Positions 9,429-16,403 of a DNA stretch of 42,251 nt are shown piece by piece. The stretch comes from Brevibacterium sp. (GTDB taxonomy: Bacteria > Actinomycetota > Actinomycetes > Actinomycetales > Brevibacteriaceae): assembly GCF_022712115.1 (NCBI RefSeq), contig NZ_JALAHB010000022.1, positions 1 to 42,251 on the forward strand, given 5' to 3'. The notes below the pieces were generated by a model that searched no databases, had not been told where the DNA came from, and saw only the letters and a program-made list of their open reading frames with translations. Numbering within the stretch: the first letter of the stretch is position 1; each line of letters begins with the position of its first letter. Both the position numbers and the translations under genes were made by a program.

Positions 9429-10066
9429 AGGCGCCCCACCCAGAACGCGGTGAGCAGCGCCGTCGCCAGCACGGCGAGGACGGTGACGGCGACGGCCGCC
9501 CAGTAGAGCGGGACGGCGGCCGGATGCGTGGCGTAGAGGGAGTCCGTGCGGCGGCGCACGTCCTCGGAGCCGTAGCGGCCCAGCAGCAGGATCGCCACCG
9601 GACCCGCGAACAGCCAGCCCACGGGGCTCGTGGGCCCCCAGGGCAGGAGCGCCACGCCCACGCCGACGACCGCCGCGACGAGTGCAGCCCAGAGCACCGC
9701 GAGCGGTGGACCGGAGACGGTCAGCTCCTTCCGCGGCACCTCGGCTCCGAAGGCGGCGGGCGCCTGAGCCTGCGGTGCCCCGGTGCCGAACGGGTCGCCG
9801 GGCGCTCCCTGCGCAGTCCCCCCTGCGGAGCCCCTCGCGACGGAGGAGCCGCCGGGAGCGCCAGTGCCCGCGGCCGGCTGTCCCTGAAGGTCCGCTCCCG
9901 GTGCGCCGAAGGGAGAGCTCCGGGGTCCCGGCTGGGCAGCGTCCCCGAACGGGCTCCCTCCGTGCTGCTGCCCGCCGTGTGCGCCCGGGTGGGCTCCGAA
10001 GGGCGAGGCCGAGGGTCCAGGCGCTCCGCGTCCCGGGCCCTGTCCGCGGTCGAAAGGTTGGGACAT
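9425..10066 (-). CDS. Small three-TM membrane protein with SPFG-repeat N-terminal tail, 213 aa
   Basis: The ATG at 10066 has a strong GGAGG nine bases upstream. Residues 1-115 are a Gly/Pro/Gln/Ala-rich unstructured tail with SPFG at 21-24, 38-41 and 51-54, and DPFG at 91-94. Three hydrophobic helices follow, at about 122-142, 147-164 and 184-209, and the protein ends almost at the last helix. There is no signal peptide, so the tail is predicted cytoplasmic. The stop overlaps the vWA gene start by four bases (GTGA). The repeated motif is shared with the cytoplasmic tail of that vWA protein, which suggests both present the same short linear motif to a common cytoplasmic partner, most simply the tubulin-like protein. 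No family is recognised by eye. Real gene; role inferred. Confidence 0.85.
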   Translation of the reverse strand: MSQPFDRGQGPGRGAPGPSASPFGAHPGAHGGQQHGGSPFGDAAQPGPRSSPFGAPGADLQGQPAAGTGAPGGSSVARGSAGGTAQGAPGDPFGTGAPQAQAPAAFGAEVPRKELTVSGPPLAVLWAALVAAVVGVGVALLPWGPTSPVGWLFAGPVAILLLGRYGSEDVRRRTDSLYATHPAAVPLYWAAVAVTVLAVLATALLTAFWVGRL

Positions 10067-10205
10067 CAGCGCACACCTCCGGAGGAACGGTCTTCCGCAC
10101 ATGAGCATACGAGAAGCGGACCGGCGAGCCGGCCGACTCGCTGTGGCGAAGCTGCACCAGGGACTGCGCGCGTGCACGGGCCCGCACCGGGGCATCGGCC
10201 GGGCA

Positions 10206-11303
10206 TCAGTACCCGCCTCCCGTGGAGAAGACGGTGACGGAGAGCAGGAGACCCAGGACGAGCGCGAGGGCGTCCACCACGCGTCCGCCGACGAAGGAGC
10301 CCGTGCCCTGCTGGGCGATCTTGGTCCGCGCGTAGGACCCCTGCCAGCCGGTGGCGGAGTACACCACCACCATCTCCCGGAGCATCCGGCCCAGACGCCA
10401 GAGCACGAACGCAGCGATCGGGACTCCCACGAACCCCAGCGGCCAGAACTCCGCTCCCTCGCCGCGCGCCGCGGTCCCGGCGAAGCCGCGCAGACAGCCT
10501 CCCACCACGAGGTACATGGCGCCGAGCGGAAGCAGCGCCTTGACGCCTGCGGCGATCCCGTCGTGCTCGCGGGCTTCGAAGACGAGGGCGGCCCCGGCTG
10601 CCGCGGCCGCGCCGAACACCACCCAGCCCAGCACCACGAAGGCGTAGAGGCCCGCGGGGATCCAGAGGAACACGACCGGCGCGGCGAAGGAGATGACGTA
10701 GAGCGTGACGAACAGGGTGCGGGTGATGGACACGAGCCGCCCGGGCGCACCGCCGGCGAAGCCCGCGGCCGGGGCGAAGCCCGCAGTCATGCGCTGCGGC
10801 GGGTCCGCGACCGGGCCGGGGACCTGCATCGACGGCCCCGAGGCGGGTGCCGCGGGGCCGGAGCCGAACGTCCCCGCCTCCTGCGGGCCGGAGCCGTGGG
10901 CGACCCCGCCGTGCGCGGCGGCATCACCCCGGTCCTGGGCGTCCGCAGCGCGCGCATCGGCGATCCGGACGCCCGTGTTGTGCGGCGTCGCGTCGTGCGG
11001 GCGGGTGTTGTGCGGCGCGGTGTTGTACTGCCCCGAGGCGGGCTCCTCCGCGCCCGGCCCGGTGGCCGAGTGCGCCGCGGACACCGTGGGCGGCGGTGGG
11101 GGCGCGGTGCCCGCCGGCCCGGTGGGAGGAAGGGAGCCGGGTGCGACCGCCTCGGGTGCGGCGACCGTGTCCCCGGAGCGTCCGGGCGCCCCGCGCCGCA
11201 TGCCGGGCCCGAAGACCGCGGGGCCCGTCCCGCGGGACGGGCGCGCTCGCGGCGGCTGCGGCACTTCCGCGTCCTCCGACGCCTCCGGTCCTTCAGCGGC
11301 CAC
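10206..11303 (-). CDS. Proline-rich polytopic membrane protein, first gene of the vWA/tubulin-like cluster, ~365 aa
   Basis: The first ~175 residues are Pro/Ala/Gly-rich and disordered, with an imperfect PHNT repeat (about nt 10970-11032). About five hydrophobic helices follow in the C-terminal half, separated by short loops, and the protein ends with a hydrophobic helix and a short GGGY tail. The start is uncertain. I chose the GTG at 11303, which begins VAAEGPEASED, because the frame upstream is Arg/Ser-rich and not protein-like; its ribosome site is weak. It is separated from the next gene by 139 bp but lies in the same orientation. It shares with that gene the design of a disordered tail plus membrane block. 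It is probably part of the same unit. I do not recognise a family. Confidence 0.75.
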   Translation of the reverse strand: MAAEGPEASEDAEVPQPPRARPSRGTGPAVFGPGMRRGAPGRSGDTVAAPEAVAPGSLPPTGPAGTAPPPPPTVSAAHSATGPGAEEPASGQYNTAPHNTRPHDATPHNTGVRIADARAADAQDRGDAAAHGGVAHGSGPQEAGTFGSGPAAPASGPSMQVPGPVADPPQRMTAGFAPAAGFAGGAPGRLVSITRTLFVTLYVISFAAPVVFLWIPAGLYAFVVLGWVVFGAAAAAGAALVFEAREHDGIAAGVKALLPLGAMYLVVGGCLRGFAGTAARGEGAEFWPLGFVGVPIAAFVLWRLGRMLREMVVVYSATGWQGSYARTKIAQQGTGSFVGGRVVDALALVLGLLLSVTVFSTGGGY

Positions 11304-11461
11304 TGGTGCACTCGCCCTTCTCGACTGCCCGTCCTCGCCGGACGGCTGACTTCGTCGTGAGCGTAGCAAAGATGTGAGACACAGCACGGCGCGGTCCGTC
11401 GCACACCCACCGGCACGACTGCTCCACACCGGGCGAACCGGCAACCGCGGCCTCGGCCCGC

Positions 11462-13582
11462 TCAGCGACGCGGCCGGGAGGAGGACGCCCGGTCCCTGTC
11501 CGCCAGCTGCTGCAGCATCGCGTTGTACGCGCTCAGCTCCGCGTCGCCGGTGCGCGCCTCCGAACGGTCCCGGCGCCTGGCCTCGCGGGTGGAGGAGGTG
11601 AACCACTCCGCCGCGAGCAGGATGGCGACGGACAGGGTGGGCAGCTCGCCGATCCCCCAGGCGATCTCCCCGCCGGTCACCTGGTCCTCGAGGGCGGAGA
11701 AGCCCCAGCCGTGGCCCATGTTCCCGTACCACTCACCGGCGATGAGCGCCTCCCCGGACATGATCGAGATGCCGAAGAAGGCGTGGAAGGCCATCGTCAC
11801 GAGGAGGACGAGCAGGCGCACGGGGTACGGGAACCGGTTCACGCCCGGGTCGATGCCGATGATCGACTGCACGAACATGTACCCGGCCAGCAGGAAGTGC
11901 ACGATCATGATCTCGTGCCCTGCGTGGGTCTCCAGCGCGTAGATCATGATGCCCGAGTGGTAGAAGACCACGAGCGAACCCGCGAAGTTCACCGCCGCCA
12001 CGATGGGGTGCGCCCAGAAGCGGGCGTACCGGGAGTGGACGAGCACCAGCACCCATTCGCGCAGGCCCCGGGAACCGTCCTGCCGGGGCCGCAGGGCGCG
12101 CATGAGCAGCGTGACGGGTGCGCCCATCACCATGGGCACCGGGGCGACCATCACGAGTGCCATGTGCTGGATCATGTGCCCGGAGAAGAGGACGTGGCCG
12201 TAGACGGACACGCCGCCGCTCGTGATGTAGAAGAGCACGGCCATGCCCGCGACCCAGCAGATCGTGCGGGCCGTGGACCAGCTGTCGCCCCGGACGCGCA
12301 GCCGCCGGACGGCGAGGAGGTAGAGGACGGTCGCGCCCACCGTGATGACCACCCAGATGGGGTCCACCCGCCACTCCGTGAAGTAGTTCCCCCAGTCCGG
12401 GGGCGGCGGCAGCGGCTCGCCGGTGAGGAGCTCCGCCGCGGTGGGCTCCGCGGGCGGCTCGTCCGGGACCGGAGGAGCGGTGCGGGAGAGGACCACCCCG
12501 AGACCGCTCACCGCGCCGAACACGGCGGCCTCCACGAGCACCAGCCGCCAGAACAGGGCGGAGGCCCCGCGCCCGGCAGCGGGTCCGGAAGAGACACCGC
12601 TGCCGGCGAGGCCGCCGATGACGGACCTCCGGTGCATCCACCCGATCAGCCCCAGCAGCAGGGTGAGCGCGAGCTTGGCCAGCAGCACCCGGCCGTAGGG
12701 CGTGCCCCACCAGTCGCTCAGGCTGCGCACGCGCAGGCTGCCGTTGGTGAAGCCCGAGTACATGACGAGCAGGAACGCGATGAGAGCCAGCGTGGAATAG
12801 CGGCTCACGAGTGTGCCCAGGTCAGGGCGGCGGGTGAGGCCCGGTGCCAGCAGTGCCAGGGAGAGGAGGCCGCCGGCCCAGAGCACCACGCCCACCAGAT
12901 GGACCGCGAGGCTGCCCACGGCCTGGGTGTGGCCGGAGGCCTCGGCGGAGTGGCCCAGCAGCGCGAGCAGGCCGATGGGCACCAGTGAGGCCGCGAGCGC
13001 GACAGCGACGCCGGCGAAGGAGCGGAAGGCGAACACACAGAGGTTCGCGACGGCCGCGAGCGCGGTGATCCCCAGCCACAGACGACCCAGATCGATCGCC
13101 GTGATGAAGGACCAGAGCTGCGCGGAGAAGTCCCCCGCATAGGCCTGCGCACCGGCGGTGTCCACGTAGGTGAAGACGAGGACCGCCACGCTGGACACCG
13201 TGAGCACGGAGGAGGCGACCTGGCCGATCGTGAGCAGGCGCAGCCAGTCCGGGTCGACATCGCCCCGGCGTCCCTGCGTGCGCGGGAGCACTCCGACGGC
13301 CAGCACCAGCGCACCGATCGTCAGCGTGAGCGCGGTGTTGAAGAGGAACTTGGCGGTGGGCAGACCCCACCTGCCCAGCGGGCCGGAGTCGCCCACGACG
13401 GTGGGCGCGGCGGCGCCGGTGAGGACGAGAGCCAGTGAGCCGAGGACCACCCCGGCCAGCAGATAGAGCGGAAGCGCGGAGGACTGCGTGAGCCGGGCGG
13501 TGCGTGCGGGGCCGTCGGGGCGCGCCGCCTCACCGCCGGTGCGAGGGCCGGCGTTGCCGCCGGTGCGGGAACCCTCCGTCAC
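11462..13582 (-). CDS. Fused CopD / CtaG (cytochrome c oxidase assembly) membrane protein, 706 aa
   Basis: The GTG start at 13582 overlaps the stop of the nitrilase gene (GTGA). Earlier in-frame sequence is Arg/Gly-rich and unlike protein. The N-terminal half (to ~395) has about eight to nine TM helices typical of the CopD copper-resistance/uptake family, with a conserved GHSAEASGH-type His loop. The C-terminal half (~420-680) matches the caa3-type CtaG family, with FSGHMIQHM at about residue 465, then FYHSG, THAGHE and FHAFFG His-containing motifs that could bind copper. Such fusions occur in actinobacteria and are thought to move copper across or within the membrane for insertion into cytochrome oxidase. 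The tail is short and charged. Copper role rests on family knowledge; the gene call is secure. Confidence 0.92.
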   Translation of the reverse strand: MTEGSRTGGNAGPRTGGEAARPDGPARTARLTQSSALPLYLLAGVVLGSLALVLTGAAAPTVVGDSGPLGRWGLPTAKFLFNTALTLTIGALVLAVGVLPRTQGRRGDVDPDWLRLLTIGQVASSVLTVSSVAVLVFTYVDTAGAQAYAGDFSAQLWSFITAIDLGRLWLGITALAAVANLCVFAFRSFAGVAVALAASLVPIGLLALLGHSAEASGHTQAVGSLAVHLVGVVLWAGGLLSLALLAPGLTRRPDLGTLVSRYSTLALIAFLLVMYSGFTNGSLRVRSLSDWWGTPYGRVLLAKLALTLLLGLIGWMHRRSVIGGLAGSGVSSGPAAGRGASALFWRLVLVEAAVFGAVSGLGVVLSRTAPPVPDEPPAEPTAAELLTGEPLPPPPDWGNYFTEWRVDPIWVVITVGATVLYLLAVRRLRVRGDSWSTARTICWVAGMAVLFYITSGGVSVYGHVLFSGHMIQHMALVMVAPVPMVMGAPVTLLMRALRPRQDGSRGLREWVLVLVHSRYARFWAHPIVAAVNFAGSLVVFYHSGIMIYALETHAGHEIMIVHFLLAGYMFVQSIIGIDPGVNRFPYPVRLLVLLVTMAFHAFFGISIMSGEALIAGEWYGNMGHGWGFSALEDQVTGGEIAWGIGELPTLSVAILLAAEWFTSSTREARRRDRSEARTGDAELSAYNAMLQQLADRDRASSSRPRR

Positions 13583-14430
13583 AGGCGGCGGTCGTTGAGA
13601 GCCGGGAAGCCGCTGCGGCGTGCGCGGATCGACTCGAGGTCGAGTTCGGCGGTGAGGATCGTCTCCGCGGCTCCCGCCTGTGCGAGGACATCGCCGGAGG
13701 CGTCGATGATCGCCGAACGGCCGCCCATCTGGGTCCGGGCGTGATAGCCGGCGGTGTTCACCGCGACCACGGCGCAGAAGTCCTCCGCCGCACGCGCGCG
13801 GGCCAGCAGGCTCCAGTGGTCCACGCGGGGCGCCGGCCACGCGGCGGGGACCACGAAGATCTCCGCTCCGGCGTCGAGCAGACCGCGGAAGAGCTCGGGG
13901 AAGCGCAGGTCGTAGCAGGTGGCGAGGCCCAGGCGGACGGTGCGGCCGTCCGCCTCGATGTCCGCAGTGACGAGCTCCTCACCGGGAGCGAGGAGCTTGG
14001 GCTCGCCGCTGCCGAACCCGAATCGGTGGATCTTGCGGTAGCGGGCGCACACCTCGCCGTCCGGGCCGATGAGGACGGAGGTGTTCCAGAGGCCGCGTTC
14101 GGAGTCCGGCAGCTCCGGCAGGCGCGTGACGTCGTGGTCCACCGCGGCGAGGCGGGTCAGCGCCTCCGGGGTCGCCTCGATGATCGAGCCCATGTGGAGG
14201 AAGCTCCCGGCGGCGCGCGCAGCGTCCTGCATGGCGCGGACGGTGGGCCCTTCGAGCGTCTCCGCGCGGGCACCCCAGTTCCTGTATCCGAAGCCGCTGG
14301 GCTGCCAGAGCTCCGGCAGGACGATGAGGTCGCTGCGGTCCTGAGTGGCGACGAGGGCGGCCGCGCGGTCGACGCGCTCCGCAGGGGACTCCGCGTCCCC
14401 GTATCCGAGCTGGATGGCTGAGATGCGCAT
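13579..14430 (-). CDS. Nitrilase-superfamily carbon-nitrogen hydrolase, 283 aa
   Basis: The protein has the nitrilase-superfamily Glu-Lys-Cys triad: E40 in LIVLPELW, K133 in ARYRKIHRF and C172 in LATCYDLRFPELF. Length and motif order match small omega-amidase or beta-ureidopropionase-like members, which hydrolyse amide C-N bonds in the cytoplasm. I chose the ATG at 14430 because the family starts MRISxIQ and a GGGG ribosome site lies upstream. It is translationally coupled to the copper membrane protein, whose start lies inside its stop. No functional reason for the pairing is evident. Substrate cannot be told from sequence; branches acting on deaminated glutamine (omega-amidase) or on carbamoyl compounds are both possible. 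Confidence 0.93.
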   Translation of the reverse strand: MRISAIQLGYGDAESPAERVDRAAALVATQDRSDLIVLPELWQPSGFGYRNWGARAETLEGPTVRAMQDAARAAGSFLHMGSIIEATPEALTRLAAVDHDVTRLPELPDSERGLWNTSVLIGPDGEVCARYRKIHRFGFGSGEPKLLAPGEELVTADIEADGRTVRLGLATCYDLRFPELFRGLLDAGAEIFVVPAAWPAPRVDHWSLLARARAAEDFCAVVAVNTAGYHARTQMGGRSAIIDASGDVLAQAGAAETILTAELDLESIRARRSGFPALNDRRL

Positions 14431-14452
14431 GCACCCCAGGATACGTGCCGTG

Positions 14453-14528
14453 TCCGGGCATGCGAAAAGCCCGAGCAGGACCTGCGCCGTGCCCCTCCAC
14501 GTGGTCTGCGGCATCCGGGCATGCGAAA
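14453..14528. repeat. Pair of 15-bp direct repeats TCCGGGCATGCGAAA
   Basis: Identical copies lie at 14453-14467 and 14514-14528, 61 bp apart (about six helical turns), in the gap between HU and the nitrilase gene. The second abuts the HU terminator. Each contains the palindrome GCATGC. They may be binding sites controlling the nitrilase-copper operon, or a duplication. Confidence 0.6.
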
Positions 14529-14560
14529 GGCGCCTGTACCCGCCTCCGGGTACAGGCGCC
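14529..14560 (-). terminator. Intrinsic terminator of the HU gene
   Basis: A perfect 14-bp stem (14529-14542 with 14547-14560) closes a CCTC loop 18 bp after the HU stop. On the minus strand it is followed by TTTCGC, a short T-run usual for high-GC genomes. Confidence 0.85.
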
Positions 14561-14578
14561 TCACTCAGCGCGAAGGAT

Positions 14579-14869
14579 TCACTTCGAGGGCGAGCCTGCG
14601 GCCGCCTTCAGCTTGGAACCTGCCGAGAGCTTCACCGAGTAGCCGGCGGGGATCTCGATCTCAGCACCGGTCTGCGGGTTGCGGCCCTTGCGAGCGGCGC
14701 GCTCGGTGCGCTCCACGGAGAGCCAGCCGGGGACGGTCAGCTTCTCACCGGAGGCGACGGCCTCGGAGAAGGACTCGAAGACGCCGTCGAGGACGTCGGA
14801 GACCTGCTTCTGCGTGAGACCGGACTTCTCTGCGACCTCTGCGACAAGCTCGCTGCGGTTCTTTGCCAT
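14579..14869 (-). CDS. HU-family nucleoid DNA-binding protein, 96 aa
   Basis: This is a short HU/IHF-fold protein. It starts MAKNRSELVAEVAEKSGLTQ, has the helical dimer core, then the beta-arm region with RKGRNPQTGAEIEIPAG, the classic DNA-contacting signature. It lacks the long Lys/Ala-rich C-terminal tail of mycobacterial HupB, ending about at the core length. It would bind and bend DNA non-specifically in the nucleoid. GGAGG lies nine bases upstream of the ATG. It sits downstream of the ribosomal protein genes in the same direction, but a hairpin between them and a 123-bp gap suggest its own promoter. Confidence 0.96.
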   Translation of the reverse strand: MAKNRSELVAEVAEKSGLTQKQVSDVLDGVFESFSEAVASGEKLTVPGWLSVERTERAARKGRNPQTGAEIEIPAGYSVKLSAGSKLKAAAGSPSK

Positions 14870-14952
14870 GGATGGGTCCTCCTTCAGGACGGTGTACGGC
14901 GGTCGATGCCAGTGGGGAGAATTCCGACTGGTGCTGAAACTACCAGACCCTC

Positions 14953-14975
14953 CCCCGCACCTCAGGGGTGCGGGG
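14953..14975 (-). terminator. Hairpin terminator after rpsN
   Basis: A 9-bp stem (CCCCGCACC / GGTGCGGGG) with a five-base loop lies 18 bases after the rpsN stop. There is no immediate T-run; it is probably a terminator separating the ribosomal operon from HU. Confidence 0.65.
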
Positions 14976-14992
14976 CCGGAATCCTCAGGAGA

Positions 14993-15298
14993 TCACCAGC
15001 TGGACTTGGTGATGCCGGGCAGCTCGCCGTTGTGCGCCATCTGGCGGAAGCGCACGCGGGAGAGACCGAACTTGCGGAGGTACCCGCGCGGACGACCGTC
15101 GACCTGGTCGCGGTTGCGCAGGCGGACCGGCGAGGCGTTGCGGGGGAGCTTCTGGAGCGCCAGACGCGCCTCCTCACGCTGCTCGTCCGTGCTGTCCGGG
15201 TGGACGAGCTGACGCTTGAGCTCGACACGACGCTCCGCGAAGCGCTCGACGAGTGCCTGACGCTGCTTCTCGCGTGCGATCTTTGACTTCTTGGCCAT
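14993..15298 (-). CDS. rpsN: 30S ribosomal protein S14, zinc-independent form, 101 aa
   Basis: Full-length S14 of the long type, beginning [20 protein letters not shown] and ending [30 protein letters not shown]. The short zinc form (61 aa, two CxxC pairs) is replaced by a 101-residue cysteine-free form. It binds 16S rRNA in the head of the 30S subunit. It follows rpmG by only six bases, so the two are co-transcribed. Cysteine-free paralogues of this kind replace zinc-binding ones in zinc shortage in many actinobacteria; whether a zinc form exists elsewhere here cannot be seen. Confidence 0.97.
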   Translation of the reverse strand: MAKKSKIAREKQRQALVERFAERRVELKRQLVHPDSTDEQREEARLALQKLPRNASPVRLRNRDQVDGRPRGYLRKFGLSRVRFRQMAHNGELPGITKSSW

Positions 15299-15304
15299 GT
15301 GCGC

Positions 15305-15472
15305 TCAGCGCTCCTCTCGGAAATCGACGTGCTTGCGGATCTTCGGGTCGTACTTCTTCAGCACGATGCGATCCGGGTTGTTGCGGCGGTTCTTGCGGGT
15401 CACGTAGGTGTACCCGGTGCCGGCAGTCGACTTGAGCTTGATGATCGGGCGGATGTCCTGTGCCTTGGCCAT
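15305..15472 (-). CDS. rpmG: 50S ribosomal protein L33, zinc-independent form, 55 aa
   Basis: Translating the minus strand from the ATG at 15472 gives 55 residues, beginning [20 protein letters not shown] and ending [17 protein letters not shown]. This is L33 without the two CxxC zinc ligands. The start overlaps the rpmB stop (TGATG), so translation is coupled. It sits between rpmB and rpsN, the usual order of the zinc-free ribosomal cassette in actinobacteria. Confidence 0.96.
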   Translation of the reverse strand: MAKAQDIRPIIKLKSTAGTGYTYVTRKNRRNNPDRIVLKKYDPKIRKHVDFREER

Positions 15473-15708
15473 CAGAGCTTCACTCCCTTGGCGATGAGTT
15501 CTGTCACGACTGCGTCGATGCCGCGTGCGTCGATGACCTTGATGCCCTTGGCGGACAGCGTGAGGGTCACGTTGCGACGGAGCGAAGGAACGTAGTAGCG
15601 CTTCTTCTGGATGTTGGGGTCGAAACGGCGCTTGGTGCGACGGTTCGAGTGGGACACATTGTGTCCGAAGCCGGGAGTGGTCCCGGTCACCTGGCAGACG
15701 GCTGCCAT
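15472..15708 (-). CDS. rpmB: 50S ribosomal protein L28, 78 aa
   Basis: The protein begins [20 protein letters not shown], continues with [20 protein letters not shown] and ends in [18 protein letters not shown]. This is the E. coli-like L28 with a single cysteine, not the zinc-ribbon form. GGAGGAAG lies just upstream of the ATG at 15708. The frame continues open upstream, but that stretch is Arg-rich and not protein-like, so it is treated as leader. First gene of rpmB-rpmG-rpsN. Confidence 0.96.
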   Translation of the reverse strand: MAAVCQVTGTTPGFGHNVSHSNRRTKRRFDPNIQKKRYYVPSLRRNVTLTLSAKGIKVIDARGIDAVVTELIAKGVKL

Positions 15709-15733
15709 AGCTTCCTCCAGTTCAACAGTTGGT

Positions 15734-15774
15734 GGTGCTGAGGCCCTCAGCACCGCGTGGACCGCGCACGGTCC
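15734..15774 (-). promoter_or_regulatory. Tandem hairpins in the rpmB leader
   Basis: Two perfect stem-loops (9 bp with a 3-nt loop, 6 bp with a 4-nt loop), separated by four bases, lie 26-66 bases upstream of the rpmB start codon and would form in its mRNA leader. They could act in attenuation or ribosomal-protein feedback; this is inference. Confidence 0.45.
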
Positions 15775-16115
15775 CCGCGGCTCGCGAACCTCCACACCGC
15801 AGACATCAGCACAGCTGTCACCGGGTGCGGCTCCTGCGTGATGCAGACGCTCACGCCTGCGGAGCCGGCGATCGGTGATGTGGATGCACCCCGGTGCGGG
15901 TGTGCGGACGCACTCCGCCGGGCGACGGGTGCGCGATGTCTCACCAGCGCTGAAGACGAAGCCTGTGAGAGAGGGGCCAGTCATAGATGCAGCGCTCAAT
16001 GAGCACGTGCAGCGCGTCCGGCGATCGGCTCCGCTCCTCCTGCTGCGTGGATTCCACGCGGACCGGCGGTCCGGAGCCGTGTCGTCAGTGCGCACTGCGA
16101 TCACAACAGTCCACG

Positions 16116-16145
16116 ATTCTATTGCGCCCGGCGCGCTCGCGGCAA
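16116..16145 (-). promoter_or_regulatory. Candidate promoter of rpmB-rpmG-rpsN
   Basis: On the minus strand TTGCCG (16145-16140), an 18-bp spacer and TAGAAT (16121-16116) make a plausible housekeeping promoter. Transcription would begin near 16109, giving a leader of about 400 nt. The palindrome at 16086-16097 lies just inside the transcript. Confidence 0.45.
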
Positions 16146-16403
16146 GTCGGCGGGCCACGACACGCCTCACATCCCGCACCGGCCCGCTGTCACCGGCCCG
16201 GCGCCGGCCGGCTCCGGCTCACCCCTCGCGCCCCGCTCCGCACGCCCGCTCCGCGCTCCGGTTCAGCGCGGCGAACGGCCCCTGCCCGGCTCCGTCGACC
16301 CGCGGTGCGTCCGTGTTGCCGCTCACTCCCCTCCGTGCAAAAGTGAGTACATGGACAGCCAGTGCAGCCCTTCGCGCCCCTGTGGGGTCAGGACGGTGAA
16401 CCC

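Larger units (their letters stand above)
15709..16403. other. 695-bp gap between divergent rpmB and the SPOR-like gene
   Basis: No credible gene is seen. The stretch holds two tandem hairpins close to rpmB (15734-15754, stem GGTGCTGAG/CTCAGCACC with a three-base loop; 15759-15774, stem GGACCG/CGGTCC with a four-base loop). It also holds a 12-bp palindrome CAGTGCGCACTG at 16086-16097 and a promoter-like sequence further out. No AT-rich Zur box was found by eye. Confidence 0.6.

Noticed and set aside
15709..16179. N-terminal extension of L28 to 235 residues
   Set aside because: Arg/Ala/Thr-rich, no homology pattern, and L28 begins at the usual MAAVCQVTG with a strong ribosome site.
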